Below, one piece after another: positions 28,776 to 37,972 of a stretch of 64,000 bases of DNA (the first letter of the stretch is position 1; every line of letters begins with the position of its first letter). The DNA is from Paraburkholderia caledonica NBRC 102488 (GTDB lineage: Bacteria > Pseudomonadota > Gammaproteobacteria > Burkholderiales > Burkholderiaceae). The translations under genes were made by a program, and so were the position numbers. Under the pieces are notes generated by a model. It saw only the letters and a list, made by a program, of their open reading frames with translations, searched no databases and had not been told where the DNA came from. The stretch is from contig NZ_BAYE01000008.1 of NCBI RefSeq assembly GCF_000685095.1, positions 226,316 to 290,315 on the forward strand. The letters run 5' to 3'.

Positions 28776-29513
28776 ATGGAACCCCGACGTAACGCGTTCG
28801 AACAGCCGATCGGAGCGCCGATGCCCGACTGGAACGGCGCGAAGCCGCCCGCGCGGACGCCGCTAGCCGGCCGCTATTGCCGGATCGAACCGGTCAACGT
28901 CGAAGCTCACGCGGCGGATCTCTTCGACGCGTACCGCTCGGCACCTGACGCCCGCGACTGGACGTATCTCGCTATAGGTCCGTTTGAAACCGTCGACGCC
29001 TATCGTGAGCATCTGACGCGCATCGCCGCGTCGGCTGATCCGCTGCACTACGCAGTGATCGACGCCGCAAGCGGGAAGGCGGTCGGCACGCTGGCGCTGA
29101 TGCGCATCGATCCGGCTAACGGCGTGATCGAAGTGGGGCATGTCACCTATTCGCCGCGTCTTAAGCGAACGCGCGTGGCGACCGAAGCCATGTTTCTGCT
29201 CATGCAATACGTTTTCGACAAGCTCGGCTACCGGCGTTTCGAGTGGAAATGCGATTCGCTGAACGAGCCGTCGCGTGCTGCGGCGTTGCGCTATGGCTTC
29301 ACCTTCGAGGGAATCTTCCGCCAGGCGATTGTTTACCGTCAGCGCAACCGCGACACCGCATGGTTTTCAGTTATCGACAGCGAATGGCCTGCGCTGCGTC
29401 CGAGCTATACACGTTGGCTCGGCAACACGAACTTCGACGCCGAGGGCCGGCAAATCGAGCGGCTAGCGGATCTCATCGCGCGACACAAAGCAGCGTCTCA
29501 CGAAGCTCAGTGA
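28776..29513 (+). CDS. GNAT acetyltransferase, RimJ/RimL-like
   Basis: 245 residues, ATG with AGGAG upstream. GNAT domain about residues 30-215: GRYCRIEPVNVEAHAADLFD, IEVGHVTYSPRLKRTRVATE for the acetyl-CoA site, and FEWKCDSLNEPSRAAALRYG. The fold matches RimJ/RimL-type enzymes that acetylate N-termini or small amines. Divergent from the MocR regulator, which makes an amine or amino-acid substrate plausible. Confidence 0.87.
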   Translation: MEPRRNAFEQPIGAPMPDWNGAKPPARTPLAGRYCRIEPVNVEAHAADLFDAYRSAPDARDWTYLAIGPFETVDAYREHLTRIAASADPLHYAVIDAASGKAVGTLALMRIDPANGVIEVGHVTYSPRLKRTRVATEAMFLLMQYVFDKLGYRRFEWKCDSLNEPSRAAALRYGFTFEGIFRQAIVYRQRNRDTAWFSVIDSEWPALRPSYTRWLGNTNFDAEGRQIERLADLIARHKAASHEAQ

Positions 29514-29531
29514 CAACCTATTTAAGGGTGA

Positions 29532-29556
29532 ATAAGCCAGCTTCGCGCTGGCTTAT
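29532..29556. terminator. Bidirectional terminator between convergent acetyltransferases
   Basis: ATAAGCCAGC (29532-29541) and GCTGGCTTAT (29547-29556) form a perfect 10-bp stem with a TTCGC loop. The stem includes the stop codon of the minus-strand gene. It serves both converging transcripts. Confidence 0.8.
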
Positions 29557-30092
29557 GTCGTCGCACGAGCTGCGCGCCGAAGCATGATGGTCGGCTGCCC
29601 CTTGTATGTGGTGCGAAGGTGCTCGCGATAGCCGACCTTGTGCGCGACTCGCAGCGAAGCTTCATTCTGCGGCGCAATGATGCAAGCTGTCTCTGCGTCT
29701 GGCCATTTTTCGTCTGCCCAATTCAACGCGGCACGCACGGCTTCCGTCGCATAGCCGTGGCCATGTAGTGCGGGGCATAAAGCCCAGCCCATTTCCGGCG
29801 TGCCCGCCAGCGAAGGCTCGATATCGCGCTGATAATCGGCCAAGCCCACTTCGCCGATGAAACGCCCACTGTCTTTCTCGCGCACGACCCAATATCCGTA
29901 GCCGAGCATCGCCCAATGGCCGGCGTAGCGCAGCAAACGCGCCCAGACTTCTTCACGCGTAAAGGGCTTGCCGCCGATAAACCGGATCACCTCGGGATCG
30001 GACCACATCGCGTGGCTGTCGAGGAAGTCGTCGCGCGTATGAGCGCGTAGGATCAAGCGGGCGGTGGTGAGAACAGGCGACTGTGTCGGCAT
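29553..30092 (-). CDS. GNAT acetyltransferase
   Basis: 179 residues. RimJ/RimL-like GNAT: LTTARLILRAHTRDDF at the start, FIGEVGLADYQRD, GWALCPALHGHGYATEAVRA for acetyl-CoA binding, and NEASLRVAHKVGYRE at the end. Its stop codon lies within the terminator stem shared with the convergent gene. The substrate is unknown. Confidence 0.88.
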   Translation of the reverse strand: MPTQSPVLTTARLILRAHTRDDFLDSHAMWSDPEVIRFIGGKPFTREEVWARLLRYAGHWAMLGYGYWVVREKDSGRFIGEVGLADYQRDIEPSLAGTPEMGWALCPALHGHGYATEAVRAALNWADEKWPDAETACIIAPQNEASLRVAHKVGYREHLRTTYKGQPTIMLRRAARATT

Positions 30093-30211
30093 TGAAAGAT
30101 CAGCGGAAAGGCAAGGTTAGCTAAGGCACGTGCTTTCGATGATCGCAGATTCCTCGCCGAAAAAAATTGCGCTTGCGGTTGCACTTGCGTTTGCACTTGC
30201 GTTGTACGCAC

Positions 30212-31078
30212 TCAAGCCAACTCCAGAAACCGCGCCAGACACGGATTCCGGTTCGCCGGCGACCATGCCAGCACCTGCTCGATCAAAGGCGCGTCCACCA
30301 GCGGCTTGAACACCACGCCGGCAAGCTGGGCCTTGCGCATGGAAGCGGGCACGAGTGCAACGCCCACGCCTTCATCGACGAGGCTCAACACTGTCTGTTG
30401 CAGCTGCACTTCAAAGCGAATGTCCGGTTCGAAGCCGCCTGAGCGGCAATGGTCAAGGATCGTCGCGCGTAACGTGGGCGCCACTTCCGCGGATGCCAGC
30501 ACGAACGGCTCACCGGCAAGTTGCGCGATCTTGAGCCGCCGGGCGCGAGCCCGCGGGTGACCTCGCGATAACGCGACGCAAAGCGGCTCGCGCAAAATCG
30601 TGCGCGTGGCGAGTCCCTTATCGGGCACGTGAGGAAACATGATGGCGGCGTCGATGTGCCCCGCCACCACCTGCGCGGCCAGGTCGTTCGACACCACTTC
30701 GCGCAGATTCAGCGCGACCTCGGGGTACGCCGCGCCGAACGCCCGCGCGTAGCCGGGCACGACGTTATAGGCGGCGCACATCGTGAAGCCAATCGCGAGC
30801 TTGCCCGCGTCGCCGGACGCTGCTGCCTGCGCATTGCTCACCGCCTGTTCGACCGACGCGAGAATCGCCTTTGCATCCGCGTAAAAGCGTTCGCCCGCGG
30901 CGGTCAGCGTGACGCTGCGCGGGCTGCGCTCGACAAGCATCACGCCGAGGCTCGCTTCAAGCGCCGCGAGCTGGCGGCTCAACGGAGGCTGAGACAAGTT
31001 CAGGCGCGCCGCCGCCCGCCCGAAATGGCGCGTCTCGGCAAGCGTCACGAAATAGCGCAGCGGCTTGATGTCGATCAC
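30212..31078 (-). CDS. LysR-family regulator
   Basis: 288 residues. N-terminal LysR helix-turn-helix (LRYFVTLAETRHFGRAAARL, then LSQPPLSRQLAALE) and a periplasmic-binding-like effector domain. It is divergent from the AEC-family transporter with 136 bases between, and a 13-bp palindrome of the LysR-box type lies in the gap. It probably controls that transporter. Confidence 0.92.
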   Translation of the reverse strand: MIDIKPLRYFVTLAETRHFGRAAARLNLSQPPLSRQLAALEASLGVMLVERSPRSVTLTAAGERFYADAKAILASVEQAVSNAQAAASGDAGKLAIGFTMCAAYNVVPGYARAFGAAYPEVALNLREVVSNDLAAQVVAGHIDAAIMFPHVPDKGLATRTILREPLCVALSRGHPRARARRLKIAQLAGEPFVLASAEVAPTLRATILDHCRSGGFEPDIRFEVQLQQTVLSLVDEGVGVALVPASMRKAQLAGVVFKPLVDAPLIEQVLAWSPANRNPCLARFLELA

Positions 31079-31138
31079 GTGTCCACCTGAGTCAAGCGAC
31101 GATGCATAAAAGGTATCGTCGAACGTAAAAAACGGTAT

Positions 31139-31151
31139 TTGATTGTATCAA
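31139..31151. promoter_or_regulatory. Probable LysR box
   Basis: TTGATTGTATCAA is a perfect T-N11-A palindrome located between the divergent LysR and transporter genes, where a LysR protein would bind. Confidence 0.5.
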
Positions 31152-31214
31152 CGCAAGTCACTACGCTGACGGGTCGCCCTCTTACACGCCGTATCGCTCG
31201 CGCGCTTCCCACCG

Positions 31215-32159
31215 ATGTTAGCCACCCTCGAGATCCTGCTCCCCGTTTTTGGCCTCATATTTGCCGGCTTCGCCTGTCGGCGGCGCGGCGTGCTCGGGCC
31301 GAACTCGGCGTCGGAACTCAATCGCTTCGTGGTCTGGCTCGCGTTACCCGCGCTGCTGTTCGACACCATGGCGCGCGCCACATGGGAGCAGCTATATCAG
31401 CCGGCGTTCGTCGTCACGTTTTCGATCGCATGCGCTGGCATTTTTGCTGTGATTCTCGTCATGCGGCTGCTGAGCGGCCGCCATCTCGCCGATGCAAGCG
31501 TCGACGCGATTGCCGCGTCGTATCCGAACACCGGCTACATCGGCTTTCCGCTCGGCATGATCGCGTTCGGCCAGGCGAGCCTGACACCCACCACGATCGC
31601 GACGATACTCGTCGCCTGTGTGTTGTTTGCAGGCGCCATCGTGTTGATCGAAATCGGCTTGCAGACCGAACGCACGCCGCACAAGCTCGGCTTGAAAGTG
31701 CTGCGCTCGCTGGCGCGCAACCCGTTGATCGTGTCGCCGATCGCGGGCGCGCTGTTTGCCGGTCTGCATGTGGCGATGCCGCCGAGCGCGGAGATGTTCC
31801 TCAAGTTGCTGAGCGGCGCGGCCAGTCCCTGCGCACTGGTGAGCCTCGGTTTGTTTCTCGCCGAAAAGCGTCCGTCCGAATCGGGTACGCGCGGCATTGC
31901 GTTGCTGCTGACGCTCGTCAAGCTGGTCGTGCAGCCGGCGCTGACATGGTGGCTCGCCGCGCGCGTCTTCCGGCTCTCGCCCGCGCTGGTCGAAATGGCG
32001 GTCGTGCTCGCGGCGCTGCCCACTGGCACCGGCCCGTTCATGCTGGCCGAGTTCTATGAGCGCGAAGCGCACATCACGTCGCGCACAATTCTGTTATCGA
32101 CCGTGGGTTCTGTCGTAACGTTGTCGCTGCTGCTGCTTTGGATGGGTCATCGCACCTGA
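31215..32159 (+). CDS. AEC (auxin efflux carrier) family transporter
   Basis: 314 residues, about ten hydrophobic segments. AEC pattern: FGLIFAGFACRRRGVLG in helix 1, YPNTGYIGFPLGMIAFG in the middle with the conserved Asn-Thr-Gly, and PLIVSPIAGALFAGL in the second half. Inner-membrane exporters or carriers of carboxylic acids such as malonate or malate are in this family. No clear Shine-Dalgarno precedes the ATG. Control by the divergent LysR protein is likely. Confidence 0.88.
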   Translation: MLATLEILLPVFGLIFAGFACRRRGVLGPNSASELNRFVVWLALPALLFDTMARATWEQLYQPAFVVTFSIACAGIFAVILVMRLLSGRHLADASVDAIAASYPNTGYIGFPLGMIAFGQASLTPTTIATILVACVLFAGAIVLIEIGLQTERTPHKLGLKVLRSLARNPLIVSPIAGALFAGLHVAMPPSAEMFLKLLSGAASPCALVSLGLFLAEKRPSESGTRGIALLLTLVKLVVQPALTWWLAARVFRLSPALVEMAVVLAALPTGTGPFMLAEFYEREAHITSRTILLSTVGSVVTLSLLLLWMGHRT

Positions 32160-32284
32160 ACCGAAGCAGCGAAGCACTCGCAGAAGCATGCTTCTCCATC
32201 GTCGTGACGTCACACGCTAAGATTGAGGCCGCCGGGTCCGCGCGACGCCCGGATACGACAAAAGAGTTTGCCTCGGAGAATCTG

Positions 32285-32863
32285 ATGCCTGAAGAGTATG
32301 AAGTGCATGGTCCACACGACCACGCGGTGCAGCACGCCGGCCACCACGACGCGGACTCTTTCGGGAGCCGCATGGCCGTGATAACGGCGGTCCTCGCGAC
32401 GATTGGCGCGTTGTGCGCGTACCAAAGCGGAAACAGCGAAAACCTCGCGCTGTACTACAAGAACGAAGCCGCGATCAAAAAGACCGAAGCATCGAACCAA
32501 TGGAACTATTACCAGGCGAAGGGCGAAAAGCAGAACCTCGCGGAGCTGGGCGCGGCGCTGTCGGTCGCCAATTCTGACGAGCATGCAAAATTTCTCGCGG
32601 ATGTCGACAAGTACAAGCAGCAAAAAGAGCCGATCCGCGCAAAGGCTGAAGCGATAGAAAAAGAGGTGCTCGACAATGACGCGAAAAGCGAGACGCTGCT
32701 GCATGGCCATCATCGCTGGGCGCAGGCTACTACGCTGATTCAGGTCGCCATCGCTCTGTGCGCGATCACGCTGCTTACGCGCAAGAAATGGTTGCGCAAT
32801 GTGTCGTTCGTGGTCGCGGCAGCGGGCGTCGCGACCGGTGCAATGGCCTTTTTCTCTGCTTGA
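32285..32863 (+). CDS. DUF4337 family membrane protein
   Basis: 192 residues from ATG 32285, with GGAGA upstream. His-rich N-terminus, first membrane helix at about residues 30-48 (AVITAVLATIGALCAYQSG), then NEAAIKKTEASNQWNYYQAK, the DUF4337 hallmark. A charged coiled-coil-like middle follows, and two C-terminal helices. Function unknown. It precedes the LysE exporter by 12 bases and may be co-transcribed. Confidence 0.86.
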   Translation: MPEEYEVHGPHDHAVQHAGHHDADSFGSRMAVITAVLATIGALCAYQSGNSENLALYYKNEAAIKKTEASNQWNYYQAKGEKQNLAELGAALSVANSDEHAKFLADVDKYKQQKEPIRAKAEAIEKEVLDNDAKSETLLHGHHRWAQATTLIQVAIALCAITLLTRKKWLRNVSFVVAAAGVATGAMAFFSA

Positions 32864-32875
32864 TCGGAGCTTCGC

Positions 32876-33493
32876 GTGGTAGATAGTTCGGCCGTTCTAG
32901 GTGTGTTATCCGTGTATGTTGCCGGCGTTGTGATTCCCGGTCCGAACTTCGTTGCGGTCGCGCATAAGGCGGCCTCCGCTACACGCACCGAAGCGCTGGC
33001 GGTGGTGGCGGGCATTGTGCTCGTCAACCTGTTCTGGGCGAGCTGCGCGATTCTCGGCGTCGGCATTGTGTTCGCAGCGTTTCCGTGGCTGGCCCTCGCC
33101 GTTAAAGCGGCTGGCGCCGCTTATCTGATCTGGTTCGGCGGACGGCTGATCTTCAAGGCTTCCGCAGGCAACCCGCAACAGAATGCGCAGGCGCCTGGCG
33201 GCAGCGTCCGCCAGGCATTCGCTCAAGGCTTCGCGACGAATATCGCGAATCCAAAGTCGGTCGCGTTTTTTGCTGCGGTGTTTTCGTCCGCGGCGCCGCC
33301 GCATGAGAGCGTCGGCACTTTCGTCGCGATGCTGGGCATGGTGTTCGTCGTGGCAAGCAGCTGGTATGGCTTCGTTGCACTGACGTTGTCGCACGCGCGG
33401 ATCGCGTCCGCGTACCGGCGCAGCAAGGTATGGGTCGACCGGGTGTGCGGCGGCCTGATCATCGCGTTGGGCGTGCGTCAGTTGATCCGCTAG
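32876..33493 (+). CDS. LysE/RhtB-family exporter
   Basis: 205 residues, GTG start. Six hydrophobic helices with the family motif VVIPGPNFVAVAHKA in the first and GFATNIANPKSVAFFAAVF in the middle. Exports amino acids or related small solutes. Twelve bases downstream of the DUF4337 gene. Confidence 0.89.
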   Translation: MVDSSAVLGVLSVYVAGVVIPGPNFVAVAHKAASATRTEALAVVAGIVLVNLFWASCAILGVGIVFAAFPWLALAVKAAGAAYLIWFGGRLIFKASAGNPQQNAQAPGGSVRQAFAQGFATNIANPKSVAFFAAVFSSAAPPHESVGTFVAMLGMVFVVASSWYGFVALTLSHARIASAYRRSKVWVDRVCGGLIIALGVRQLIR

Positions 33494-33612
33494 CAGGTTC
33501 CAGTGCGCTTTCGGTGATGTCTCCCACAGTGCCTGGGAGAACGCCGTCGTCGGCGCACGGCCGCGCGCAGTGCCGTGGCTATGCCCGGTTTATGCGCACA
33601 AACTTCGGCAGC

Positions 33613-34887
33613 CTACTGCATCACCGCACGCGCGCGTTCGAGCAACAACTCGCGCTCGCGTGCGTTGCGCGTCATCGCGGCAGCACGTTCGAAGTCCGCG
33701 CGCGCTTCATCCATGCGACCGAGTTTCGCAAGCAGATCGCCGCGCACGCTCGGAAGCCAGTGATAGTTGGCGAGCGCCGCATCTGCCGCGAGCGCATCGA
33801 CAATCTCGAGGCCTGCCGCCGGTCCGAAGGCCATACCCACCGCAACCGCGCGGTTCAATTCGACAACCGGCGACGGCGCCACCTGCGCAAGCGCGTCGTA
33901 CAGCGCGACGATCTGCGCCCAATCTGTGTCTTCCGCCCGATGCGCGCGGGCATGACACGCGGCCAGCGCGGCTTGCAGCGCGTATGGCCCGCTCGCGCCG
34001 CCAAGTGCGTGCGAGGTGTTGAGCGCGGCCAGCCCGCGACGGATCAAAAGCGGGTCCCAACGGCTTCGGTCCTGATCGAGCAACAGAACGGGGCGCCCCC
34101 GTGCATCGGTGCGCGCATGCGTGCGCGACGCCTGAATTTCCATCAACGCGACGAGGCCGTGCACTTCACTTTCGTCAGGCACTAGACCGCTGAGCACGCG
34201 CCCCAGCCGCAGCGCTTCTTCGCAGAGCGCGGGGCGCATCCAGTCGTCACCAGCCGTCGCCGAATAGCCTTCGTTGAAGATCAGGTAGATCACCTGCAGC
34301 ACCGACGCGAGCCTCGGCGCACGCGCTTCGGCCTGCGGCACCTCGAACGGCACCTTCGCCGCCGACAGCGTCCGCTTCGCGCGGACAATGCGCTGTGCGA
34401 CGGTCGGTTCCGGCACAAGAAAAGCGCGGGCGATCTCGTCCGTCGTCAGGCCGCCGAGCAAACGCAGCGTGAGCGCGACGCGCGCGTCGGTGGACAACAC
34501 CGGATGGCATGCGGTGAAGACGAGCCGCAGCAGATCGTCGCCGATATCGTCGGCACGGGCGGCGTCGAGCGCATCGACGAAATCCGGCACGACATGCGCC
34601 TCGAGCGCGTCCAGGTCGTGACCCAGCTCTTCGCGTTTGCGCGCGTGCAACGCTTCCTGCCGCAAGCGATCGAGGGCGCGGTTCTTTGCGGTCGCCATCA
34701 GCCACGCTCCGGGATTGTCGGGCACGCCCGCGTCGGGCCAATGTTCGAGCGCCGACACGAGCGCGTCTTGCGCCAGCTCTTCGGCGAGCCCGACGTCGCG
34801 CACCATCCGCGCGACGTAGGCGATGACCTTGGCGGACTCGATCCGCCAGACTGCCTCGATGGCACGGTGAGTGGCCGGTTTCGTCAC
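33613..34887 (-). CDS. ECF42-type sigma factor with C-terminal extension
   Basis: 424 residues. Sigma region 2 at about residues 15-85 (LAEELAQDALVSALEHWP, then AWLMATAKNRALDRLRQEA) and region 4 at about 120-190 (TTDEIARAFLVPEPTVAQRI). A long helical, TPR-like C-terminal domain (about 200-424, with YLIFNEGY and AVALNRAVA-type repeats such as VVELNRAVAVGMAFG) is typical of ECF42. No anti-sigma gene is present; the extension is thought to control activity. It is the last gene of an operon with two DGPF/YCII proteins and a VOC protein. Confidence 0.92.
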   Translation of the reverse strand: MTKPATHRAIEAVWRIESAKVIAYVARMVRDVGLAEELAQDALVSALEHWPDAGVPDNPGAWLMATAKNRALDRLRQEALHARKREELGHDLDALEAHVVPDFVDALDAARADDIGDDLLRLVFTACHPVLSTDARVALTLRLLGGLTTDEIARAFLVPEPTVAQRIVRAKRTLSAAKVPFEVPQAEARAPRLASVLQVIYLIFNEGYSATAGDDWMRPALCEEALRLGRVLSGLVPDESEVHGLVALMEIQASRTHARTDARGRPVLLLDQDRSRWDPLLIRRGLAALNTSHALGGASGPYALQAALAACHARAHRAEDTDWAQIVALYDALAQVAPSPVVELNRAVAVGMAFGPAAGLEIVDALAADAALANYHWLPSVRGDLLAKLGRMDEARADFERAAAMTRNARERELLLERARAVMQ

Positions 34888-34891
34888 AGGC

Positions 34892-35299
34892 TCAACCCGG
34901 CGCCTTCGCGTTGGGGTCCATGTAGATCAGCTCCCAGATATGCCCGTCGATGTCTTCGAAACCGTGGCCGTACATGAAGCCGTAGTCCTGCGGCGCACGC
35001 GGCGCGGTGCCGCCAGCAGCGAGCGCTTTGGCAACGAGCGCATCGACCTCGCCTCGACTTTCGCATGACAGGCCTACGAGCGCTTCCGTGCTCTCCTTCG
35101 GATCGCAAAGCGACTTGCGCGTGAAGGACTTGAACAGGTCTTTGACCAGCAGCATCGCGTAAAGATTTTCACCGAGGATCAAACACGCCGCCTGATCGTT
35201 GGTGAATTGCGGATCGAAATTAAAACCGAGTGCGCTGAAGAATGCCTTTGACCGATCGAGTTTATCGACCGCGAGATTGACGAAAATCTGCTTGTGCAT
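34892..35299 (-). CDS. VOC-superfamily protein
   Basis: 135 residues. Glyoxalase/bleomycin-resistance fold: FVNLAVDKLDRSKAFFSALG at the start and FEDIDGHIWELIYMDP at the end, the VOC pattern with a metal-ligand Glu in WEL. The substrate is unknown. It sits 4 bases from the sigma gene and 29 from the YCII gene upstream, a regular partner set for ECF42 sigma factors. Confidence 0.88.
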   Translation of the reverse strand: MHKQIFVNLAVDKLDRSKAFFSALGFNFDPQFTNDQAACLILGENLYAMLLVKDLFKSFTRKSLCDPKESTEALVGLSCESRGEVDALVAKALAAGGTAPRAPQDYGFMYGHGFEDIDGHIWELIYMDPNAKAPG

Positions 35300-35328
35300 G
35301 ATGAGTCCAGTAGTCGATTGGCGTGGAA

Positions 35329-35742
35329 TCAGCGGCGGCCCGCTTCCAGTTCACGAAAGCGCTCGAGTTCCACGCTCGGCTCGAAGACCTCGAGTTCGTA
35401 GAGCTGCCGCACCTCTATTTCGCCGTCAGCCTGTTCGCCGAACGGCGCGGGAAAACGCCGCGCCCATTCCATCGCTTCTTCGCGCGAACGTACCTGGATC
35501 AGCGTGTAGCCGGCGACCAGTTCCTTCGTCTCGGCAAACGGACCGTCGATCACCGAGCGCTTACCGCCGCTGTAGCGAACGCGCCATCCTTTCGAACTGG
35601 GCTGCAAGCCAGTGGCGTCCAGCAGCACACCTGCCTTGGCGAGTTCTTCGTGGTACGCGCCCATCGCGGCCATTAAGGACGCTTCTGGCATCTCGCCGGC
35701 TTCGCTCGCGGCAGTCGCCTTCACCAGGATCATGAATCGCAT
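35329..35742 (-). CDS. YCII-related (DGPF) protein
   Basis: 137 residues, ATG with AAGGAG upstream. MRFMILVKATAASEAGE start and the family motif VIDGPFAETKELVAGYTLI. DGPF proteins are small ferredoxin-like-fold proteins encoded beside ECF42 sigma factors, which often drive their expression. Their activity is unknown. Confidence 0.9.
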   Translation of the reverse strand: MRFMILVKATAASEAGEMPEASLMAAMGAYHEELAKAGVLLDATGLQPSSKGWRVRYSGGKRSVIDGPFAETKELVAGYTLIQVRSREEAMEWARRFPAPFGEQADGEIEVRQLYELEVFEPSVELERFRELEAGRR

Positions 35743-35893
35743 CGCGGTTACTCCTTTCGTCGTGAGGTTCGAGGATGTCTCGTTGAGCGTGGCGCGTTGG
35801 CCTGCTCTTACTCACACGACGAGCAATGCACGAGCGATTCGACAGACAGCACGGGCGCCTGGTGAAAACCCCAAGCAGACAGGCACCGATAGC

Positions 35894-36247
35894 CTAGGCG
35901 AAGCAGGGGCCGAGCTTGCGTACCTCGACGGTGCACCAGGTCGCCGCCGGACAGGCTTGCGCAATGGCCACCGCTTCCTCGCGCGAATCGCAATCGAGGA
36001 GGAAAAAGCCGCCGACCATTTCCTTTGCTTCTGCGAAGGGTCCGTCGACCAGTTTCGGCTGCCCGTCGCGCACCTGCACCCGCACGGCGTCGCGGGAAGA
36101 AGTGAGCGATTCGACCGCGAGCAGTTTGCCGCGCTCCTTGAGGTCGGCGGCAAAACGCACCATCTGATCGTAGACTTCACGGCCTTTCGCCTCGCCGCGC
36201 TCGATGCGCTGTTCCGGAGGCTCGACAATCAGCAGCATATAAGACAT
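35894..36247 (-). CDS. YCII-related (DGPF) protein, second copy
   Basis: 117 residues, ATG with GGAGA upstream. MSYMLLIVEPPEQR start and DGPFAEAKEMVGGFFLLDC. First gene of the ECF42 operon, 151 bases before the second YCII gene. The operon promoter probably lies upstream of 36247 and may be recognised by the encoded sigma factor. Confidence 0.9.
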   Translation of the reverse strand: MSYMLLIVEPPEQRIERGEAKGREVYDQMVRFAADLKERGKLLAVESLTSSRDAVRVQVRDGQPKLVDGPFAEAKEMVGGFFLLDCDSREEAVAIAQACPAATWCTVEVRKLGPCFA

Positions 36248-36629
36248 GGCGTCTCCAATTAATGAGCTGCGGACAGGCGCCCGGCAGTCGGATGGCGGAA
36301 GAAAAACGCGCTTGGGATGAGCGCGGAAAACCAGTCTAGCAAGCGCGGATCGTTCCGGTAAGCCTGAACCGCGGACTAATCGGCGGCGAACCCCACGCTT
36401 TTACGGAGACTCGTAAGCTTCAACGCATTGCGGATTCACTTTTGCCACATGGCACGCTTGCGTCGATTTGAAGTATTCTCCCAACGCGCCATCCGCCGCT
36501 ATTTAAAACGGCCGTTAAAGTGTGAGAAAACACAGGTATCGCTTTCAATCCGACGACACCGCGCGAGGATTGAAAATCGCTTATCGACATAACGGGCCGA
36601 TATCAAAACGAATCAGCATCGGGGATTTC
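36248..36629. other. Divergent intergenic region
   Basis: About 380 bases between the YCII operon and the dead lipoprotein gene. It should hold promoters for both directions, but no clear -35/-10 pair or ECF-type motif could be fixed by eye. No gene seen. Confidence 0.4.
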
Positions 36630-37432
36630 ATGCATCGAACGTTATTGCGCAGCGCCGTCGCGGCCGCAGTGCCTTTTGCGTTTCTTCAACTGAGCGGTTG
36701 AGGCGGCGGTTCGGGGTCCGGGCCAGGCTCGTCCAATACGCAAACTGCCACCGCGACATCTGTTACCGGCACCGTAGCGAGCGGCAGCGCATGGGTCGGC
36801 GCAAGTGTGACCTTAATGGACGCCACCTGGGCTGGTCATGGCAATCGCTGCCGTCGACCACCAGCTTCGCGCCGCCCGCGTCGAGCGGCGTGTATGCGGC
36901 GCAGTCGGTCGATGTCGGCACTGTGCCGCTCTACGCCACCTACACGGTGACGTTTTACGACAGCAACGGCGCGAAGCTCGGCGTGTCGCAGATGATGAAC
37001 CCGGGTAGCCCGCTCGGCGCGGCGGCCGGTGCAACGGTGTCGTGGCCGAGTTTGCTGTCCTACTTCGAGACGCAGTTTCTTACTCCGGCCGGATCGCGTG
37101 CCGGTATTCAGTATGCGATGAGCGTCAGCTGGTCCAGCCTCGTCAACGGGCAGAGCCTCGCGTATCCGGTGAATTCGGTGCAGATTCAGGCATCCGGTCT
37201 GACCTTGGCCGGCACGAACGGCGAAGTCGACGGCTTTGCAGTGGGCACGCCGAATAACACCACGCTTGGGCAGTATCAAACGACCGTCAGCGCCGGAATC
37301 AATTCACAAGGCGTTCACACATGTACGAATTGTCCGTTCCCCGCGCCGACCTCAGGGGGTTCGCGTCTGGTTGAACTCGGCGGCAATCAGAACTGGATCA
37401 GCTATTGCGATGTGACGCAGTACAACGATTAA
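36630..37432 (+). pseudogene. Lipoprotein gene, lipobox Cys changed to TGA and frameshifted
   Basis: ATG 36630 follows GGGGA. The signal reads MHRTLLRSAV to FLQLSG, then TGA at 36699-36701 exactly where the lipobox Cys (TGC/TGT) should be. Reading on gives GGGSGSGPGSS, a typical lipoprotein linker, and VTGTVASGSAWVGASVTLMDA. The frame is lost near 36830, and the rest continues in another frame (YATYTVTFYDSNGAKLG to GGNQNWISYCDVTQYND) to the stop at 37432. The body is beta-rich, with a paired-Cys motif CTNC near the end. Two lesions make a working product unlikely. Confidence 0.75.
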
Positions 37433-37442
37433 CCGGCGCTGC

Positions 37443-37471
37443 AAAAAAAAACGCCCCACATGAGGCGTTTT
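37443..37471. terminator. Bidirectional rho-independent terminator
   Basis: AAACGCC (37449-37455) pairs with GGCGTTT (37464-37470), with an A-run before and a T-run after. It works for the plus-strand lipoprotein remnant and the minus-strand gene at 37499. Confidence 0.8.
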
Positions 37472-37498
37472 CTATTCGCGGGATTTGCGGCTTTACAG

Positions 37499-37972
37499 TC
37501 AGAGCACCGCTTCGGCGATTGCTTTCGTCCGCGCGGACCGCATCAGGCCTTCGATCATTCGCGCCTGAGCGCTCGCAATCTCGCTCAACGATGCCACGGA
37601 CAATTGCTCGTCCAGAATCGCGAGCGACGTGCACAGGCGTGCGTGTTCGTCGTCACTGAGCGTCCACTTGCCGGTTATCTGCTCGCGGCTGTCTAACTGG
37701 ACCATGGCGGCGTGGCCGCTCTCGATATCGTCGAGAAGGTCTTCGCCGAGGCCGAGGCGCGCAAGCTCCTGCGACACGAGCAAGTGCCGGCTCAACGACA
37801 TGTGCAGATCGCGCGAGCCGTGACCGTGCTCGAACGCGTCGAGCGCCGCGTAGCACTGCAGAAGCATCGCAGCGGTAACCGGCTCGTGCGTGCTACGGCT
37901 TTGAGTCAGCGCACGCAACAGCGGCGACATGGCCGGCGAATTGTGTTTGCGGACTCGCGATTTACTGGACAT
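37499..37972 (-). CDS. Conserved-looking hypothetical protein
   Basis: 157 residues from ATG 37972, with the near-perfect AAGGAGGTG 6 nt upstream. Mostly helical: SPLLRALTQSRSTHEPV, YAALDAFEHGHGSRDLHMSL, LARLGLGEDLLDDIESGHAA and SLAILDEQLSVASLSEI. No domain, signal or membrane segment recognised. A cytoplasmic helical bundle is likely. The strong binding site argues that it is a real gene. Confidence 0.75.
   Translation of the reverse strand: MSSKSRVRKHNSPAMSPLLRALTQSRSTHEPVTAAMLLQCYAALDAFEHGHGSRDLHMSLSRHLLVSQELARLGLGEDLLDDIESGHAAMVQLDSREQITGKWTLSDDEHARLCTSLAILDEQLSVASLSEIASAQARMIEGLMRSARTKAIAEAVL

Noticed and set aside
30166..30210. Repeated TTGCRCTTGCG words as a possible repeat array
   Set aside because: Only a short imperfect run next to the LysR stop, too small and irregular for a CRISPR or functional repeat family.
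36699..36701. TGA in the lipobox read as selenocysteine
   Set aside because: No selenocysteine insertion hairpin was seen, selenocysteine at a lipidation site is not known to me, and a downstream frameshift also breaks the gene.
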